A stretch of 64,000 nt of DNA from Acidovorax sp. Leaf160. Lineage in GTDB: Bacteria > Pseudomonadota > Gammaproteobacteria > Burkholderiales > Burkholderiaceae_C. The stretch covers positions 125,387 to 189,386 of the forward strand of contig NZ_LMOV01000001.1 in assembly GCF_001424265.1 (NCBI RefSeq), in the 5' to 3' direction. This document shows, piece after piece, positions 36,452-44,905 of this stretch. A model generated the notes under the pieces. That model searched no databases. It saw only the letters and a list, made by a program, of their open reading frames with translations, and had not been told where the DNA came from. Positions within the stretch are counted from its first letter, which is position 1. The number at the start of each line of letters is the position of its first letter. Made by a program: the position numbers and the translations under genes.

Positions 36452-37388
36452 GGTCGTTCCACCCCAGTCGCCCCACCAGCCAGCTCAGTGCGAACACGCC
36501 CGCCAGGATCACGGTGGCGATGGCGCTGGCATAGCCCCAGTACGAGAAGTTGAAGGCCTGGATGAAGCCGTAGTAGTTGGTCACCTCGGTCACCGTGCCG
36601 GGGCCGCCGTCGGTCAGCACGAAGATCAGCGGGAACGCCTTGAAGCTGTCGATCAGCCGGAACAGGCCGCACACCACCAGCACCGGGCGGATGTGCGGGA
36701 ACACGATGTAGCGGAACAGCTGCCAGCGGTTGGCGCCGTCCAGGCTCGCGGCCTCCAGCGGGTCGGCGGGCATCATCTGCAGCGCCGCCAGCACCATCAG
36801 CATGGTGAAGGGAAACCACTGCCAGGTCTCGGCGAAGGCGATGGCCCAGAGGGCGGTGTCCGGGTTGGCGATGAGCGAGCGCACCGGCCAGCCAATGGCC
36901 TCCAGCGCACGGTGCAGCGGACTCACGTCGGGCGTGAACAGGATCTTCCAGATCAGCGCCACCACGATCGGCGGCAGCACCATGGGAATCAGGAAGGCCC
37001 CGCGCACGGCGCCCAGCACGCGGGCAGGGGCGTTCAGCAGCAGCGCCAGCCCCAGGCCCACGGCCAGCTGCAGCACCACGCTGGCGGCCGAGAGCTTGAG
37101 CTGCGTGGCGATGGAGCCGAGGAAGCGCGCGTCTTCCAGCAGATGCCGGTAGTTGCCCAGCGGATCGCGGAAGTGGAAGGTGCCTGCCGGGTCGGTGAGG
37201 CTCAGCGGCGTGAGGCTGGCCACCACCAGCGCCCCGGCCGGCACCAGGGTGATGGCCAGCAGCACGATGAGCGCCGGCGCCAGCCCGAACGCGAAGGCGC
37301 GCCGGCGCGTGGCCTGCCAGCCCCGGGGAGCGGACGATGCCGGGGCCCTCGGCGTTGCCGGGGCGGCGAGTGCGTTGGCGGCGCCCAT
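36438..37388 (-). CDS. ABC transporter permease, CUT1 type (MalF/UgpA-like)
   Basis: A 316-residue permease with six predicted helices after a variable Ala/Pro-rich start. The EAA loop is PLEAASLDGANRWQLFRYIVFPHIRP, and LTDGGPGTVTEVTNYYGF is the late-loop signature of the first permease of CUT1 systems. It starts three bases after the binding-protein gene's stop and overlaps the next permease gene. Confidence 0.9.
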   Translation of the reverse strand: MGAANALAAPATPRAPASSAPRGWQATRRRAFAFGLAPALIVLLAITLVPAGALVVASLTPLSLTDPAGTFHFRDPLGNYRHLLEDARFLGSIATQLKLSAASVVLQLAVGLGLALLLNAPARVLGAVRGAFLIPMVLPPIVVALIWKILFTPDVSPLHRALEAIGWPVRSLIANPDTALWAIAFAETWQWFPFTMLMVLAALQMMPADPLEAASLDGANRWQLFRYIVFPHIRPVLVVCGLFRLIDSFKAFPLIFVLTDGGPGTVTEVTNYYGFIQAFNFSYWGYASAIATVILAGVFALSWLVGRLGWNDHGKH

Positions 37389-37391
37389 GGC

Positions 37392-38729
37392 TCAGATCTT
37401 CTGGCCCGCGCGGCGCAGCTCGGCAATGGACTGCGCCTGCGCCTGCTGCATCGCCTGCCGCGCATTCGCCTGGCCCGAGGCGATGAGCGCGATGGCCTTG
37501 TTGAGCTGCTGGTCCACCTGCGGATAGACCGACACGGTACGGTACTTCATGTGGCCGGTGCGCTCGGCCAGGCTGATCGAGTCGAGCGACAGCTGGGCGA
37601 GGTCGCTGCCGTTGATGCGCTGGCGGCTGCGGAACTCGGGCGAGTCGATGTCGGAGCGCCGCGCGGGCGAGCCGTAGCCGGCCGCCACGGCGCGCCGCGT
37701 GGTCTGCTTGGAGAGCGCCCACTGGATGAAGGCCCAGGCGGCCTCCTTGTTGCGCGACCCGGCCGGTATGCCCAGGCCGTGCACGGCGGTGCCCGGGAAC
37801 CGCCCGGCCGGGCCCTTCGGCACGAACCCGAACTTCACCGTCTTGAGCGTCTTGCTGGTGGCCGCGTCGCCCAGCTGCGCGAGGTGCAGCTGCCCCGCGT
37901 CGGAGAAGTTGACGCGCCCGAGCTTGAGCGCCTGCGTGACCTGGTCCGGCTGGTAGGTGATCGCGCCATCGGGGCCGAATTCGCGGATCAGGTTCGCGTA
38001 GTAGTCGGCGGCGGCCACGGCCTCGGGCGTGTCCAGCGTGGGAAAGAGATCGTCGGGCGCCTTGCGGAACACGTCGCCGCCGAAGGCGTGCAGGTAGGGC
38101 ACGAAGGTCCAGCCGTAGTGGCTGTCGGAGACGAAGCCGGCCACCCGCTCCTTCTTGTTCACGGCGCGCAGCACCTTCACGAGGTCGTCGGTGGTGTCGG
38201 GGAACGCCAGGCCCGCCTGCTGAACGAGGTCGAACCGCGACGAGACCGACAGCAGCGCCTCGGCCGTCCAGGGAATGCCGTAGAGCTTGCCGTCGCGTCC
38301 CGTTTCCGGCGCGCGCGCTCCGCTCAGGAAGTCGTTCAGGTCCCAGTCGGGCGGCGTGTGCTGCGGGCTGGCGATGAACTCGTCCAGCGGCGTGAGCCAG
38401 CCCGAATCGATCCAGCGGCTGGAGTAGATGAAGGTCACGTTCACCACGTCGTACGCCGAGCCCTTGGTGGACAGCTCCAGGTCCGCGCGCTGGTTGTAGA
38501 CCGGGAACGAGGGCGCGTCGAAATTCACCTTCGCTCCCGACAGCGCCTCGAACTCCGGCAGCCACTGCTGCAGCAGCTTGGGGTAGGCGGCGCTGAAGGT
38601 GGAGACGTTCAGCGTCGTGCCCTGGAAGCGGCGCGCGCCGCCGGGCTGGGCATGGGCAGCGAGGGCCGGCAGCAGAAGGGAGGCCCCGATGCCGGTGGCG
38701 GCTTGCAGAAGGTGGCGGCGTTGCGTCAT
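37392..38729 (-). CDS. extracellular solute-binding protein, family 1 (CUT1 importer)
   Basis: A 445-residue periplasmic protein with a twin-arginine-like leader (QRRHLLQAATGIGASLLLPALAAHA) and the type-I solute-binding layout (LNVSTFSAAYPKLLQQWLPEFEALSG, DVVNVTFIYSSRWIDSGWLTPLDEF, GIPWTAEALLSVSSRFDLV, AAWAFIQWALSK). The family usually binds oligosaccharides, polyols or glycerol-phosphates, but the gene follows a TauD-type dioxygenase by 61 bp, so the ligand could be a sulfated or sulfonated organic compound. This is inference from context. Confidence 0.88.
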   Translation of the reverse strand: MTQRRHLLQAATGIGASLLLPALAAHAQPGGARRFQGTTLNVSTFSAAYPKLLQQWLPEFEALSGAKVNFDAPSFPVYNQRADLELSTKGSAYDVVNVTFIYSSRWIDSGWLTPLDEFIASPQHTPPDWDLNDFLSGARAPETGRDGKLYGIPWTAEALLSVSSRFDLVQQAGLAFPDTTDDLVKVLRAVNKKERVAGFVSDSHYGWTFVPYLHAFGGDVFRKAPDDLFPTLDTPEAVAAADYYANLIREFGPDGAITYQPDQVTQALKLGRVNFSDAGQLHLAQLGDAATSKTLKTVKFGFVPKGPAGRFPGTAVHGLGIPAGSRNKEAAWAFIQWALSKQTTRRAVAAGYGSPARRSDIDSPEFRSRQRINGSDLAQLSLDSISLAERTGHMKYRTVSVYPQVDQQLNKAIALIASGQANARQAMQQAQAQSIAELRRAGQKI

Positions 38730-38790
38730 GGGTGGGATGCGGGTACGGGTGCGAAGGAAGGCGTGCGGGCGTGGCGGGCTGGCGGCAGGG

Positions 38791-39747
38791 TCAGGCGGTG
38801 GTCGCGATCAGCGTGTCGATGTGCGCGTCGTTCGTCGCCTCGGGGCGGCGGCGCGTGCGGCTCTTGCGGCCGTCCACCGCCACGGCAGGGTCGCCGTGCA
38901 CGGTCACGCGGCGCACCACGCGCGGCTGGCGGCCGTAGTCGTTGACGGCGATGTGCTGCGTGGCGCGGTTGTCCCAGATGGCCACGTCGTTCTGCTGCCA
39001 GCTCCAGCGCACGGTGTTCTCCAGCCGCGTCACGCGGTTCTGCAGCAGCTCGAAGAGCCGCGCCGATTCGGTGGACGAGAAGCCCTGGATGCGCTGGATG
39101 AAGTGGCCCAGCAGCAGCGCGCGCTCGCCCGACACCGGGTGCACATGCACCAGCGGATGCTCGGCCTCGTACACCTCCGAGGCGAACACGTCGCGGTGGT
39201 GGCGCAGGCGCGTTTCGTCGACCACCAGGCGGTCGGCGCCGTAGTCGTAGTTGTTGCTGTGCACGGCCCAGAGGCTGTCGGCCAGGCGCTTGAGGTCTTC
39301 AGGCAGGCGCTCGTAGGCCGCGGCGGTGTTGGCCCAGACGGTGTCGCCGCCATAGGCCGGCACGGTCACGGCGCGCAGGATGCCGTACTTGGGGAACGCG
39401 TCGAGGAAGGTCACGTCGGTGTGCCAGGAATCGGCGCGGCCGCCGCCCTTGGAAGCGTCCAGCTCGAAGATGCGCGTGCCTTCGCGCGCCGGCACCGTGG
39501 GATGCGCCACGGTGCGGCCCAGGCGCTCGCCGAACGCCTGGTGGCGGGCGTCGCCCAGCTGGTGCTGGCCCCGGAAGAACAGCACCTTGTGGCGCACGAG
39601 CGCCGCCGTGAGGTGGCCGATGGTGGTGTCGTCCAGGCTGGCGGACAGCTCCAGGTCCAGCACCTCGCCGCCCAGTGCGCCCGCCACGCGTCGGATGCGC
39701 AGGTCGCCGAAGGAAGTGTCGATCGAATCGTCGGAAACAAGGCTCAC
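38791..39747 (-). CDS. TauD/TfdA-family Fe(II)/2-oxoglutarate dioxygenase (first)
   Basis: A 318-residue dioxygenase. The iron triad is H109-x-D111 (SWHTDVTF) and H265 (ATQHIAVNDYG), with the 2-oxoglutarate arginine in the RVVRRVTVHGD block. The start is GTG at 39747 with a TGGAGCC site; the frame is open 27 codons further but without support. Family members release sulfite from taurine or sulfate from alkyl sulfate esters by hydroxylating the adjacent carbon (TauD, AtsK). First gene of the unit that contains the CUT1 importer, and divergent from a second dioxygenase. Substrate is inferred only as an organosulfur compound. Confidence 0.9.
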   Translation of the reverse strand: MSLVSDDSIDTSFGDLRIRRVAGALGGEVLDLELSASLDDTTIGHLTAALVRHKVLFFRGQHQLGDARHQAFGERLGRTVAHPTVPAREGTRIFELDASKGGGRADSWHTDVTFLDAFPKYGILRAVTVPAYGGDTVWANTAAAYERLPEDLKRLADSLWAVHSNNYDYGADRLVVDETRLRHHRDVFASEVYEAEHPLVHVHPVSGERALLLGHFIQRIQGFSSTESARLFELLQNRVTRLENTVRWSWQQNDVAIWDNRATQHIAVNDYGRQPRVVRRVTVHGDPAVAVDGRKSRTRRRPEATNDAHIDTLIATTA

Positions 39748-39915
39748 GGAAGGCTCCAGAAGAAGAGGGAATGGACGGATTCTGGAAGTGGCTGCAGGCG
39801 GCGCGAAGCGCGTTTTCCGATCAAGCAAACGCGGAAAAAAGGGGCTTCCAAGCTCATGCGTTTCTTGTCTGAAGCAGCCCGGGGCCGGCAGGGCCGATCG
39901 GCTCGCTTAGCTGTT

Positions 39916-39945
39916 TTCGTAGTAAACAACTGACGAACCATTCGT
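39916..39945. promoter_or_regulatory. cluster of TTCGT/ACGAA half-sites between the two dioxygenase genes
   Basis: TTCGT at 39916, ACGAA at 39933 and TTCGT at 39941 form two overlapping inverted repeats (ACGAA-CCA-TTCGT with a 3-bp spacer, and TTCGT-N12-ACGAA). This AT-richer patch lies in the 295-bp divergent gap between the two tauD-type genes and is the best operator candidate there. A CysB/Cbl/SsuR-like LysR regulator would be the expected binder in a sulfonate locus, but no such gene is in the window. Confidence 0.35.
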
Positions 39946-40042
39946 TCCAGATAGGAAGGCCGGCGCCTAAAGTGGCCTCCAAGTCACTCGCCGCCCTGCT
40001 CCACGAAGTGTTGTGGGCGCGGCGCTACCTGGAGATCCCCCC

Positions 40043-40963
40043 ATGTCCGCAGTCCTGTCCCGTGCCTTCCAGGCATTCCAGCCCCCGGCGACCCCTTCGC
40101 CTTCGGGAAGCTTCGAGATCCGCCCCTTGGCCGGCGCGCCGCTGGGTGCCGAGGTGCTGGGCCTGGACCTCTCCCGTCCGCTCGACCCTGCGGATTTCGC
40201 CCGGCTGCAGCGCGCGCACCTGGACCACCACGTGGTCGTGTTCCGCGACCAGCGCATCACCCCGCGCCAGCACATCGACTTCAGCCGGCGCTTCGGGCCG
40301 CTGCAGATCCACGTGCTGAAGAATTTCCAGCTGGCGGACCACCCCGAGATCCTCATCGTCTCCAACATCAAGGACGAGGCCGGCCAGCCCCTCGGCCTGG
40401 GCGATGCCGGCCACTACTGGCATTCCGACCTGTCGTACAAGGAGCGGCCCAGCCTGGGTTCGCTGCTGCACGCGCAGGAGCTGCCCGGCGAGGGGGGCGA
40501 CACGCTGTTTGCCGACCAGCATGCCGCCTACGACGCTTTGCCCGAGGCACTCAAGCGCGCCATCGCGCCGCTGCGGGCCGAACACAGCTATCTGGCCAAG
40601 TACGAAGAACTGCGGGCCAGGAGCCCCTGGCGCCCCAAGCTCACGCCCGAGCAGATCGCCGAGGTGGCGCCTGCCGTGCACCCGGTGGTGCGCACGCACC
40701 CGGAGACGGGCCGCCGCGCGCTGTTCGTCAACGAGCACTTCACCACGCGCATCGTCGGCTGGCCCGAGGACGAAAGCCGCGATCTGCTGAACCTGCTGTT
40801 CGCCGCTGCCGTGAGGCCCGAATTCGTCTATCGCCACGCGTGGCAGCCGCACGACTTGGTGTTCTGGGACAACCGCTCGGTGCAGCACCTGGCGGCCGGC
40901 ACACCCGACAGCCAGCGCCGCAAGCTCTACCGCACCACGGTCGAGGGCGACCTGCCGTTGTAG
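40043..40963 (+). CDS. TauD/TfdA-family Fe(II)/2-oxoglutarate dioxygenase (second)
   Basis: A 306-residue dioxygenase related to, but clearly different from, the divergent neighbour. Iron ligands are H127-x-D129 (YWHSDLSY) and H282 (NRSVQHLAAG), with basic 2-oxoglutarate residues in QRRKLYRTT. The ATG at 40043 has a GGAG eight bases upstream; the GTG ten codons earlier is less supported. It heads a unit with an SsuABC/TauABC-like importer, so taurine or another sulfonate is a likely substrate. The order and TauD size agree with family norms (about 280-310). Confidence 0.9.
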   Translation: MSAVLSRAFQAFQPPATPSPSGSFEIRPLAGAPLGAEVLGLDLSRPLDPADFARLQRAHLDHHVVVFRDQRITPRQHIDFSRRFGPLQIHVLKNFQLADHPEILIVSNIKDEAGQPLGLGDAGHYWHSDLSYKERPSLGSLLHAQELPGEGGDTLFADQHAAYDALPEALKRAIAPLRAEHSYLAKYEELRARSPWRPKLTPEQIAEVAPAVHPVVRTHPETGRRALFVNEHFTTRIVGWPEDESRDLLNLLFAAAVRPEFVYRHAWQPHDLVFWDNRSVQHLAAGTPDSQRRKLYRTTVEGDLPL

Positions 40964-40972
40964 ATGGGAGCA

Positions 40973-41110
40973 CCCCCCTGAAGGCGCTGCGCGCCTTCCC
41001 CCCGCTCTCACCCCGCGCGTGGGAGGGGGCGCCGCCGGTGGCCGGGCTAGGCCCGTTCCACGGCGTCTGCTGGCTTGGCCTGCGTCGCAGCCTTTCCAAC
41101 GATGAGGCCG
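40973..41110 (-). repeat. GC-rich dispersed repeat R2 (behind the second tauD-type gene)
   Basis: An inverted copy of the element behind phoH. It starts ten bases after the gene's stop with CCCCCTGAAGGCGCTGCGCG and includes GCCGGTGGCCGGG and GCCCGTTCCACGGCGTCTG. Its first hairpin (AAGGCGCTGCGCGCCTT) and a second GC hairpin are conserved in position with the other copies. Confidence 0.75.
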
Positions 41111-41150
41111 CGGGCGTGCCAGCCATGGCTCCCCACGGGGGAAATGAGTG

Positions 41151-41217
41151 ATTGCTATTGAATTCGTAGCTGCTGATGCTTGACAGATAAGCGCTGCAGG
41201 CACTTTTGACTTGGAAA
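41151..41217 (+). repeat. dispersed palindromic repeat, copy C (before the second importer)
   Basis: ATTGCTATTGAATTCGTAGC, TGCTTGACAGATAAGCGC (the GCTT/AAGC core) and GGCACTTTTGACTTGG in order. It is the best preserved copy in the window and sits 21 bp before the ATG of the binding-protein gene, directly upstream of its ribosome-binding site. Confidence 0.8.
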
Positions 41218-41237
41218 TCTTTCGAAGGAGCTTTGAT

Positions 41238-42299
41238 ATGTCACCCACCACTGCCGCCACGGCTTCTGCACTGCGCCGCATCTTCCTGGGCAAGGCCGCC
41301 GCCATCGCCACGATGGCCGGCCTGCTGGCCACCGGGCTGGCCACGCCGCTGGCCGCCCACGCCGAAGAAGGCAAGCTGCGCATCGCCCAGCAGTTCGGCA
41401 TCGTCTATCTGCTGCTGAACGTGGCGCAGGACCAGAAGCTGATCGAAAAGCACGGCAAGGCCGCCGGACTCGATATCCAGGTGGATTTCCTGCAGCTGTC
41501 GGGCGGCTCGGCGGTGAACGATGCGCTGCTTTCGGGCAACATCGACATCGCGGGCGCCGGCGTGGGCCCGCTCTTCACGCTGTGGGACCGCACGCGGGGC
41601 CGGCAGAACGTCAAGGGCGTGGCATCGCTGGGCAACTTTCCGTATTACTTGGTCAGCAACAACCCGGCGGTGAAGACGATTGCCGACTTCACCGAGAAGG
41701 ACCGCATCGCCCTGCCGGCGGTGGGCGTGTCGGTGCAGTCGCGCGTGCTGCAGTTCGCCTCCGCCAAGCTCTGGGGCGACAAGGAATTCAACCGGCTCGA
41801 CAGGCTGCAGGTGGCCGTGCCGCACCCGGATGCGGCGGCAGCCATCATCAAGGGCGGCACCGAGATCACCGGCCACTTCGGCAACCCGCCGTTCCAGGAA
41901 CAGGAGCTGGCCGGCAATCCCAAGGCCCGCATCGTGCTCAATTCCTACGACGTGCTGGGCGGCCCCGCTTCGGCCACGGTGCTCTACGCCACCGAGAAAT
42001 TCCGCAAGGAGAGCCCCAGGACCTACCAGGCCTTCCTGGCCGGGTTGAACGAGGCGGCCCAGTTCGTATCGGCGAATCCCGAGAAGGCGGCTGACATCTA
42101 CCTGAAGGTGACCGGCGCCAAGACCGACCGCGCCCTGCTGCTCAAGATCATCCAGAACCCCGAGGTGCAGTTCAAGGTGGAGCCCCAGAACACGCTGGGC
42201 CTGGGCCAGTTCCTGCAGCGCGTGGGCGCCATCAAGCACAAGCCCGAATCGCTCAAGGACTACTTCTTCGACGACCCGCTCACCGCGCGCGGCAGTTGA
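41238..42299 (+). CDS. periplasmic substrate-binding protein, SsuA/TauA-like (NMT1 family)
   Basis: A 353-residue binding protein with a signal peptide (cleavage after AAHA, before EEGKLRIAQQ). The body has the NitT/TauT pattern: QFGIVYLLLNVAQDQKLIEKHG, FLQLSGGSAVNDALLSGNIDIAGAG, and VSVQSRVLQFA. The ATG at 41238 has AAGGAG upstream; a TTG nine codons earlier is unlikely. It is followed by matching ATPase and permease genes and preceded by a TauD-type dioxygenase, supporting sulfonate or taurine uptake. Confidence 0.88.
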   Translation: MSPTTAATASALRRIFLGKAAAIATMAGLLATGLATPLAAHAEEGKLRIAQQFGIVYLLLNVAQDQKLIEKHGKAAGLDIQVDFLQLSGGSAVNDALLSGNIDIAGAGVGPLFTLWDRTRGRQNVKGVASLGNFPYYLVSNNPAVKTIADFTEKDRIALPAVGVSVQSRVLQFASAKLWGDKEFNRLDRLQVAVPHPDAAAAIIKGGTEITGHFGNPPFQEQELAGNPKARIVLNSYDVLGGPASATVLYATEKFRKESPRTYQAFLAGLNEAAQFVSANPEKAADIYLKVTGAKTDRALLLKIIQNPEVQFKVEPQNTLGLGQFLQRVGAIKHKPESLKDYFFDDPLTARGS

Positions 42300-42345
42300 G
42301 ACCTGAAGAACGACCAACCGAACGACCGAACGAACGGAGGCAGCC

Positions 42346-43353
42346 ATGCTGACGATGCAACGACTCGCGCCCATGTCCGCCGGCCTGCTGGAGCGGGTGC
42401 AGGAAGAAGTGGGGCCCTATGCCGGCTGGCCGGACGACGCCGCGGCCCTGCCTGCCCCGGCGGCCGCGGGCCTGCCGGTCGGCGCGGCCCAGCCCCTCTT
42501 GCGCGTGGACGGCGTCAGCATCGACTACCGCACGCCCCGGCGCGCCGTGCGCGCCACGCACCGCGTCAGCTTCGACGTGCACCCCGCCGACCGGCTGGTG
42601 CTGCTGGGCGCATCGGGCTGCGGCAAATCGACGCTGCTCAAGGCCATCGCCGGATTCATCGCACCCAGCGAAGGGCGCATCCTGCTGGACGGCCAGTCGG
42701 TGACGAAGCCCGGGCCCGACCGGGTCGTGGTGTTCCAGGAATTCGACCAGTTGCCGCCCTGGAAGACCGTGCGCGACAACGTCATGTTCCCGCTGCTGGC
42801 CTCGCGCCGCGTGGGGCGGGCCGAAGCCGCCGAGCGGGCGGCGCTGTACCTGGAGAAAGTGGGGCTGGCGCCCTTTGCCGACGTGCACCCCCACCAGCTC
42901 TCGGGCGGCATGAAGCAGCGCGTGGCGATCGCCCGGGCGCTGGCCATGCAGCCCCAGGTGCTGCTGATGGACGAGCCCTTCGCCGCGCTGGACGCGCTCA
43001 CGCGGCGGCGCATGCAGGAAGAGCTGCTGGCGCTGTGGGACGAGTTCCGTTTCACGCTGATCTTCGTCACGCACTCGATCGAAGAGGCGCTGGTGGTGGG
43101 CAACCGCGTGGCCATCCTCTCGCCCCACCCGGGGCGGCTGCGGGCCGAGATCAACAGCCACCAGTTCGGCCTGCACAGCCTGGGCGGCGCCGAATTCCAG
43201 TCCACCGCGCAGCGCATCCACCGCCTGTTGTTCGACGAGCCTGCGGGCGAGGGCGGCCACGGCGCGGGTGCGCCCGGCTCGGTCGCGGCCGATGCCGCGC
43301 AGCTGGCGCAGCGCCCGTCCGCCGCCTCGCTGCCTTTCCGGATCGCCATATGA
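42346..43353 (+). CDS. ABC transporter ATP-binding protein, SsuB/TauB-like
   Basis: A 335-residue ATPase with an about 50-residue Ala/Pro-rich N-terminal extension. Walker A is GASGCGKST, Q-loop FQEFDQLPPWKTV, signature LSGGMKQRVA, Walker B LLMDEPFAALDALTR, H-loop FVTHSIEEA. The LPPWKTV and SIEEALVVGNRV segments are typical of nitrate/sulfonate/taurine importers. The ATG has a GGAGG site. Its stop overlaps the permease start (ATGA). The C-terminal 70 residues beyond the core are variable. Confidence 0.9.
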   Translation: MLTMQRLAPMSAGLLERVQEEVGPYAGWPDDAAALPAPAAAGLPVGAAQPLLRVDGVSIDYRTPRRAVRATHRVSFDVHPADRLVLLGASGCGKSTLLKAIAGFIAPSEGRILLDGQSVTKPGPDRVVVFQEFDQLPPWKTVRDNVMFPLLASRRVGRAEAAERAALYLEKVGLAPFADVHPHQLSGGMKQRVAIARALAMQPQVLLMDEPFAALDALTRRRMQEELLALWDEFRFTLIFVTHSIEEALVVGNRVAILSPHPGRLRAEINSHQFGLHSLGGAEFQSTAQRIHRLLFDEPAGEGGHGAGAPGSVAADAAQLAQRPSAASLPFRIAI

Positions 43354-44273
43354 GCCGCACCACCTTGCCTTCTTCCTATGCAACGGCCCCGGCAGGTGCC
43401 GCGCCCGCCGCCCGCGTGCCGCCGGTGCGGCCCGAGGTGGAGCACACGCTGCCGCCGCTCACTGGCGTCGCGCCCGAACGCCCGCTGCCCTGGGCCACCC
43501 GCGTCTGGCAGCAGGGCACCGTGCGGCGCCTTGCCATCCTCGTCGTGCTGGCCGCGCTCTGGGAAGTGGCGGCCCGCTGGCAGAACAACGACCTGCTGCT
43601 GCCCACCTTCCTGCAGACCGCACGGGCGCTGGGCGAAGGCATCGCGTCGGGTGAGCTGCTGGGCAAGGCCGCCATCTCGCTCGGCGTGCTGCTCAAGGGC
43701 TACCTCGCCGGCATCGCGGGCGCCTTCGTACTGACCACGCTGGCCGTCTCCACCCGGTTCGGGCGCGATTTGCTCTCCACCCTCACCTCCATGTTCAACC
43801 CGCTGCCGGCCATCGCCCTGCTGCCGCTGGCGCTGCTGTGGTTCGGGCTGGGGCAGGGCAGCCTGGTGTTCGTGCTGATCCATTCGGTGCTGTGGCCGCT
43901 GGCGCTCAACACCTACGCCGGGTTCCAGGCAGTACCCGAGACCCTGCGCATGGCCGGGCGCAACTACGGGCTCACCGGCATCCGCTACGTGCTGCAGATC
44001 CTTGTGCCGGCCGCGCTGCCGTCCATTCTCTCGGGCCTGAAGATCGGCTGGGCCTTCGCCTGGCGCACCCTCATCGCGGCCGAGCTGGTGTTCGGTGCCT
44101 CGTCGGGCCAGGGCGGCCTTGGTTGGTACATCTTCCAGAACCGCAACGAGCTCTACACCGACAAGGTGTTCGCCGGCCTGGCGCTGGTCATCATCATCGG
44201 CCTGCTGGTGGAGAGCCTGGGCTTCCAGACGCTGGAACGGCTGACGGTGCGGCGCTGGGGCGTGCAGCGCTGA
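43350..44273 (+). CDS. ABC transporter permease, SsuC/TauC-like
   Basis: A 307-residue inner-membrane permease of the BPD transport family with six predicted helices following a Pro/Ala-rich N-terminus. The EAA loop is PETLRMAGRNYGLTGIRYVLQILVPAALPSILSGLKIGWAFAWR, and NPLPAIALLPLALLWFGLG and GLGWYIFQN are typical of sulfonate and nitrate permeases. It completes the importer unit with the two upstream genes. Confidence 0.9.
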   Translation: MSRTTLPSSYATAPAGAAPAARVPPVRPEVEHTLPPLTGVAPERPLPWATRVWQQGTVRRLAILVVLAALWEVAARWQNNDLLLPTFLQTARALGEGIASGELLGKAAISLGVLLKGYLAGIAGAFVLTTLAVSTRFGRDLLSTLTSMFNPLPAIALLPLALLWFGLGQGSLVFVLIHSVLWPLALNTYAGFQAVPETLRMAGRNYGLTGIRYVLQILVPAALPSILSGLKIGWAFAWRTLIAAELVFGASSGQGGLGWYIFQNRNELYTDKVFAGLALVIIIGLLVESLGFQTLERLTVRRWGVQR

Positions 44274-44368
44274 GAACGCCGCGCGGTTGCCCGGTCGGTC
44301 AGGGCTGCGCGAGCAGCCGCTGGCCCGTCCCGCAGGCGGCTGGCCGGGGCTGCGCCGCCGCGCTGCTC

Positions 44369-44905
44369 TCAGTGACCGGCCGCGAGTGCCGCGTCCAGCT
44401 GCTGCAGGCTCTGGACGGTCTGCACCGCTGCGCGTGCGGCTTCGGCGCCCTTCTGGACGAAATGGCGCCGGAAATAGTCGCGGTGCTCGGAATGCTCGTG
44501 GAAGTTGTGGGGCGTGAGCACCACCGACAGCACCGGCACGTCGGTGTCGATCTGCACGTCCATCAGCGCGCTCACGACCGCCTGGGCGACGAAATCGTGG
44601 CGGTAGATGCCGCCATCGACGACCAGCGCGCAGCCGGCGATGGCGGCGTACCGGCCCGAGCGCGCCAGGCGCTTGGCATGCAGCGGGATCTCGAAGGCGC
44701 CGGGCACCTTGAAAACATCCACCTGGTCGGAAGGAATGCCCAGCGCGGCCAGTTCGGCCAAGAAGCCCGCCTGGGCTTCGCCCACGATCTCGGCGTGCCA
44801 TGAGGCTGCGATGAACGCATAGCGCTTGCCTGCGCCCCCGGGGGGTGGGCTGGCATCGCTGCTGGGGGAAAGAACGGAGAAAGGAAGGTCTTGGAGCTGA
44901 CTCAT
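44369..44905 (-). CDS. ribH: 6,7-dimethyl-8-ribityllumazine synthase, RibH2 type
   Basis: A 178-residue lumazine synthase, the penultimate enzyme of riboflavin synthesis. Conserved blocks are FIAASWHAEIV (Trp36 in place of the usual Phe/Tyr stacking residue), VPGAFEIPLHAKRLA (68-82), DGGIYRHDFVAQAVV (97-111) and PVLSVVLTPHNFHE. The SWHAEIV and DGGIYRHDFV segments resemble the decameric RibH2 group of Brucella and Mesorhizobium rather than the icosahedral RibH1. A FMN riboswitch precedes it and it stands apart from other rib genes. The first 25 residues are a variable Ser/Pro extension. A perfect palindrome (GCCGCAGCTGCGGC, 44920-44933) lies 14 bp before the ATG and may hide the ribosome-binding region. 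Confidence 0.93.
   Translation of the reverse strand: MSQLQDLPFSVLSPSSDASPPPGGAGKRYAFIAASWHAEIVGEAQAGFLAELAALGIPSDQVDVFKVPGAFEIPLHAKRLARSGRYAAIAGCALVVDGGIYRHDFVAQAVVSALMDVQIDTDVPVLSVVLTPHNFHEHSEHRDYFRRHFVQKGAEAARAAVQTVQSLQQLDAALAAGH

Noticed and set aside
36141-38945. 934-codon open frame on the plus strand
   Set aside because: Antisense to the CUT1 permease and binding-protein genes; Gly/Arg/His-rich without domains.
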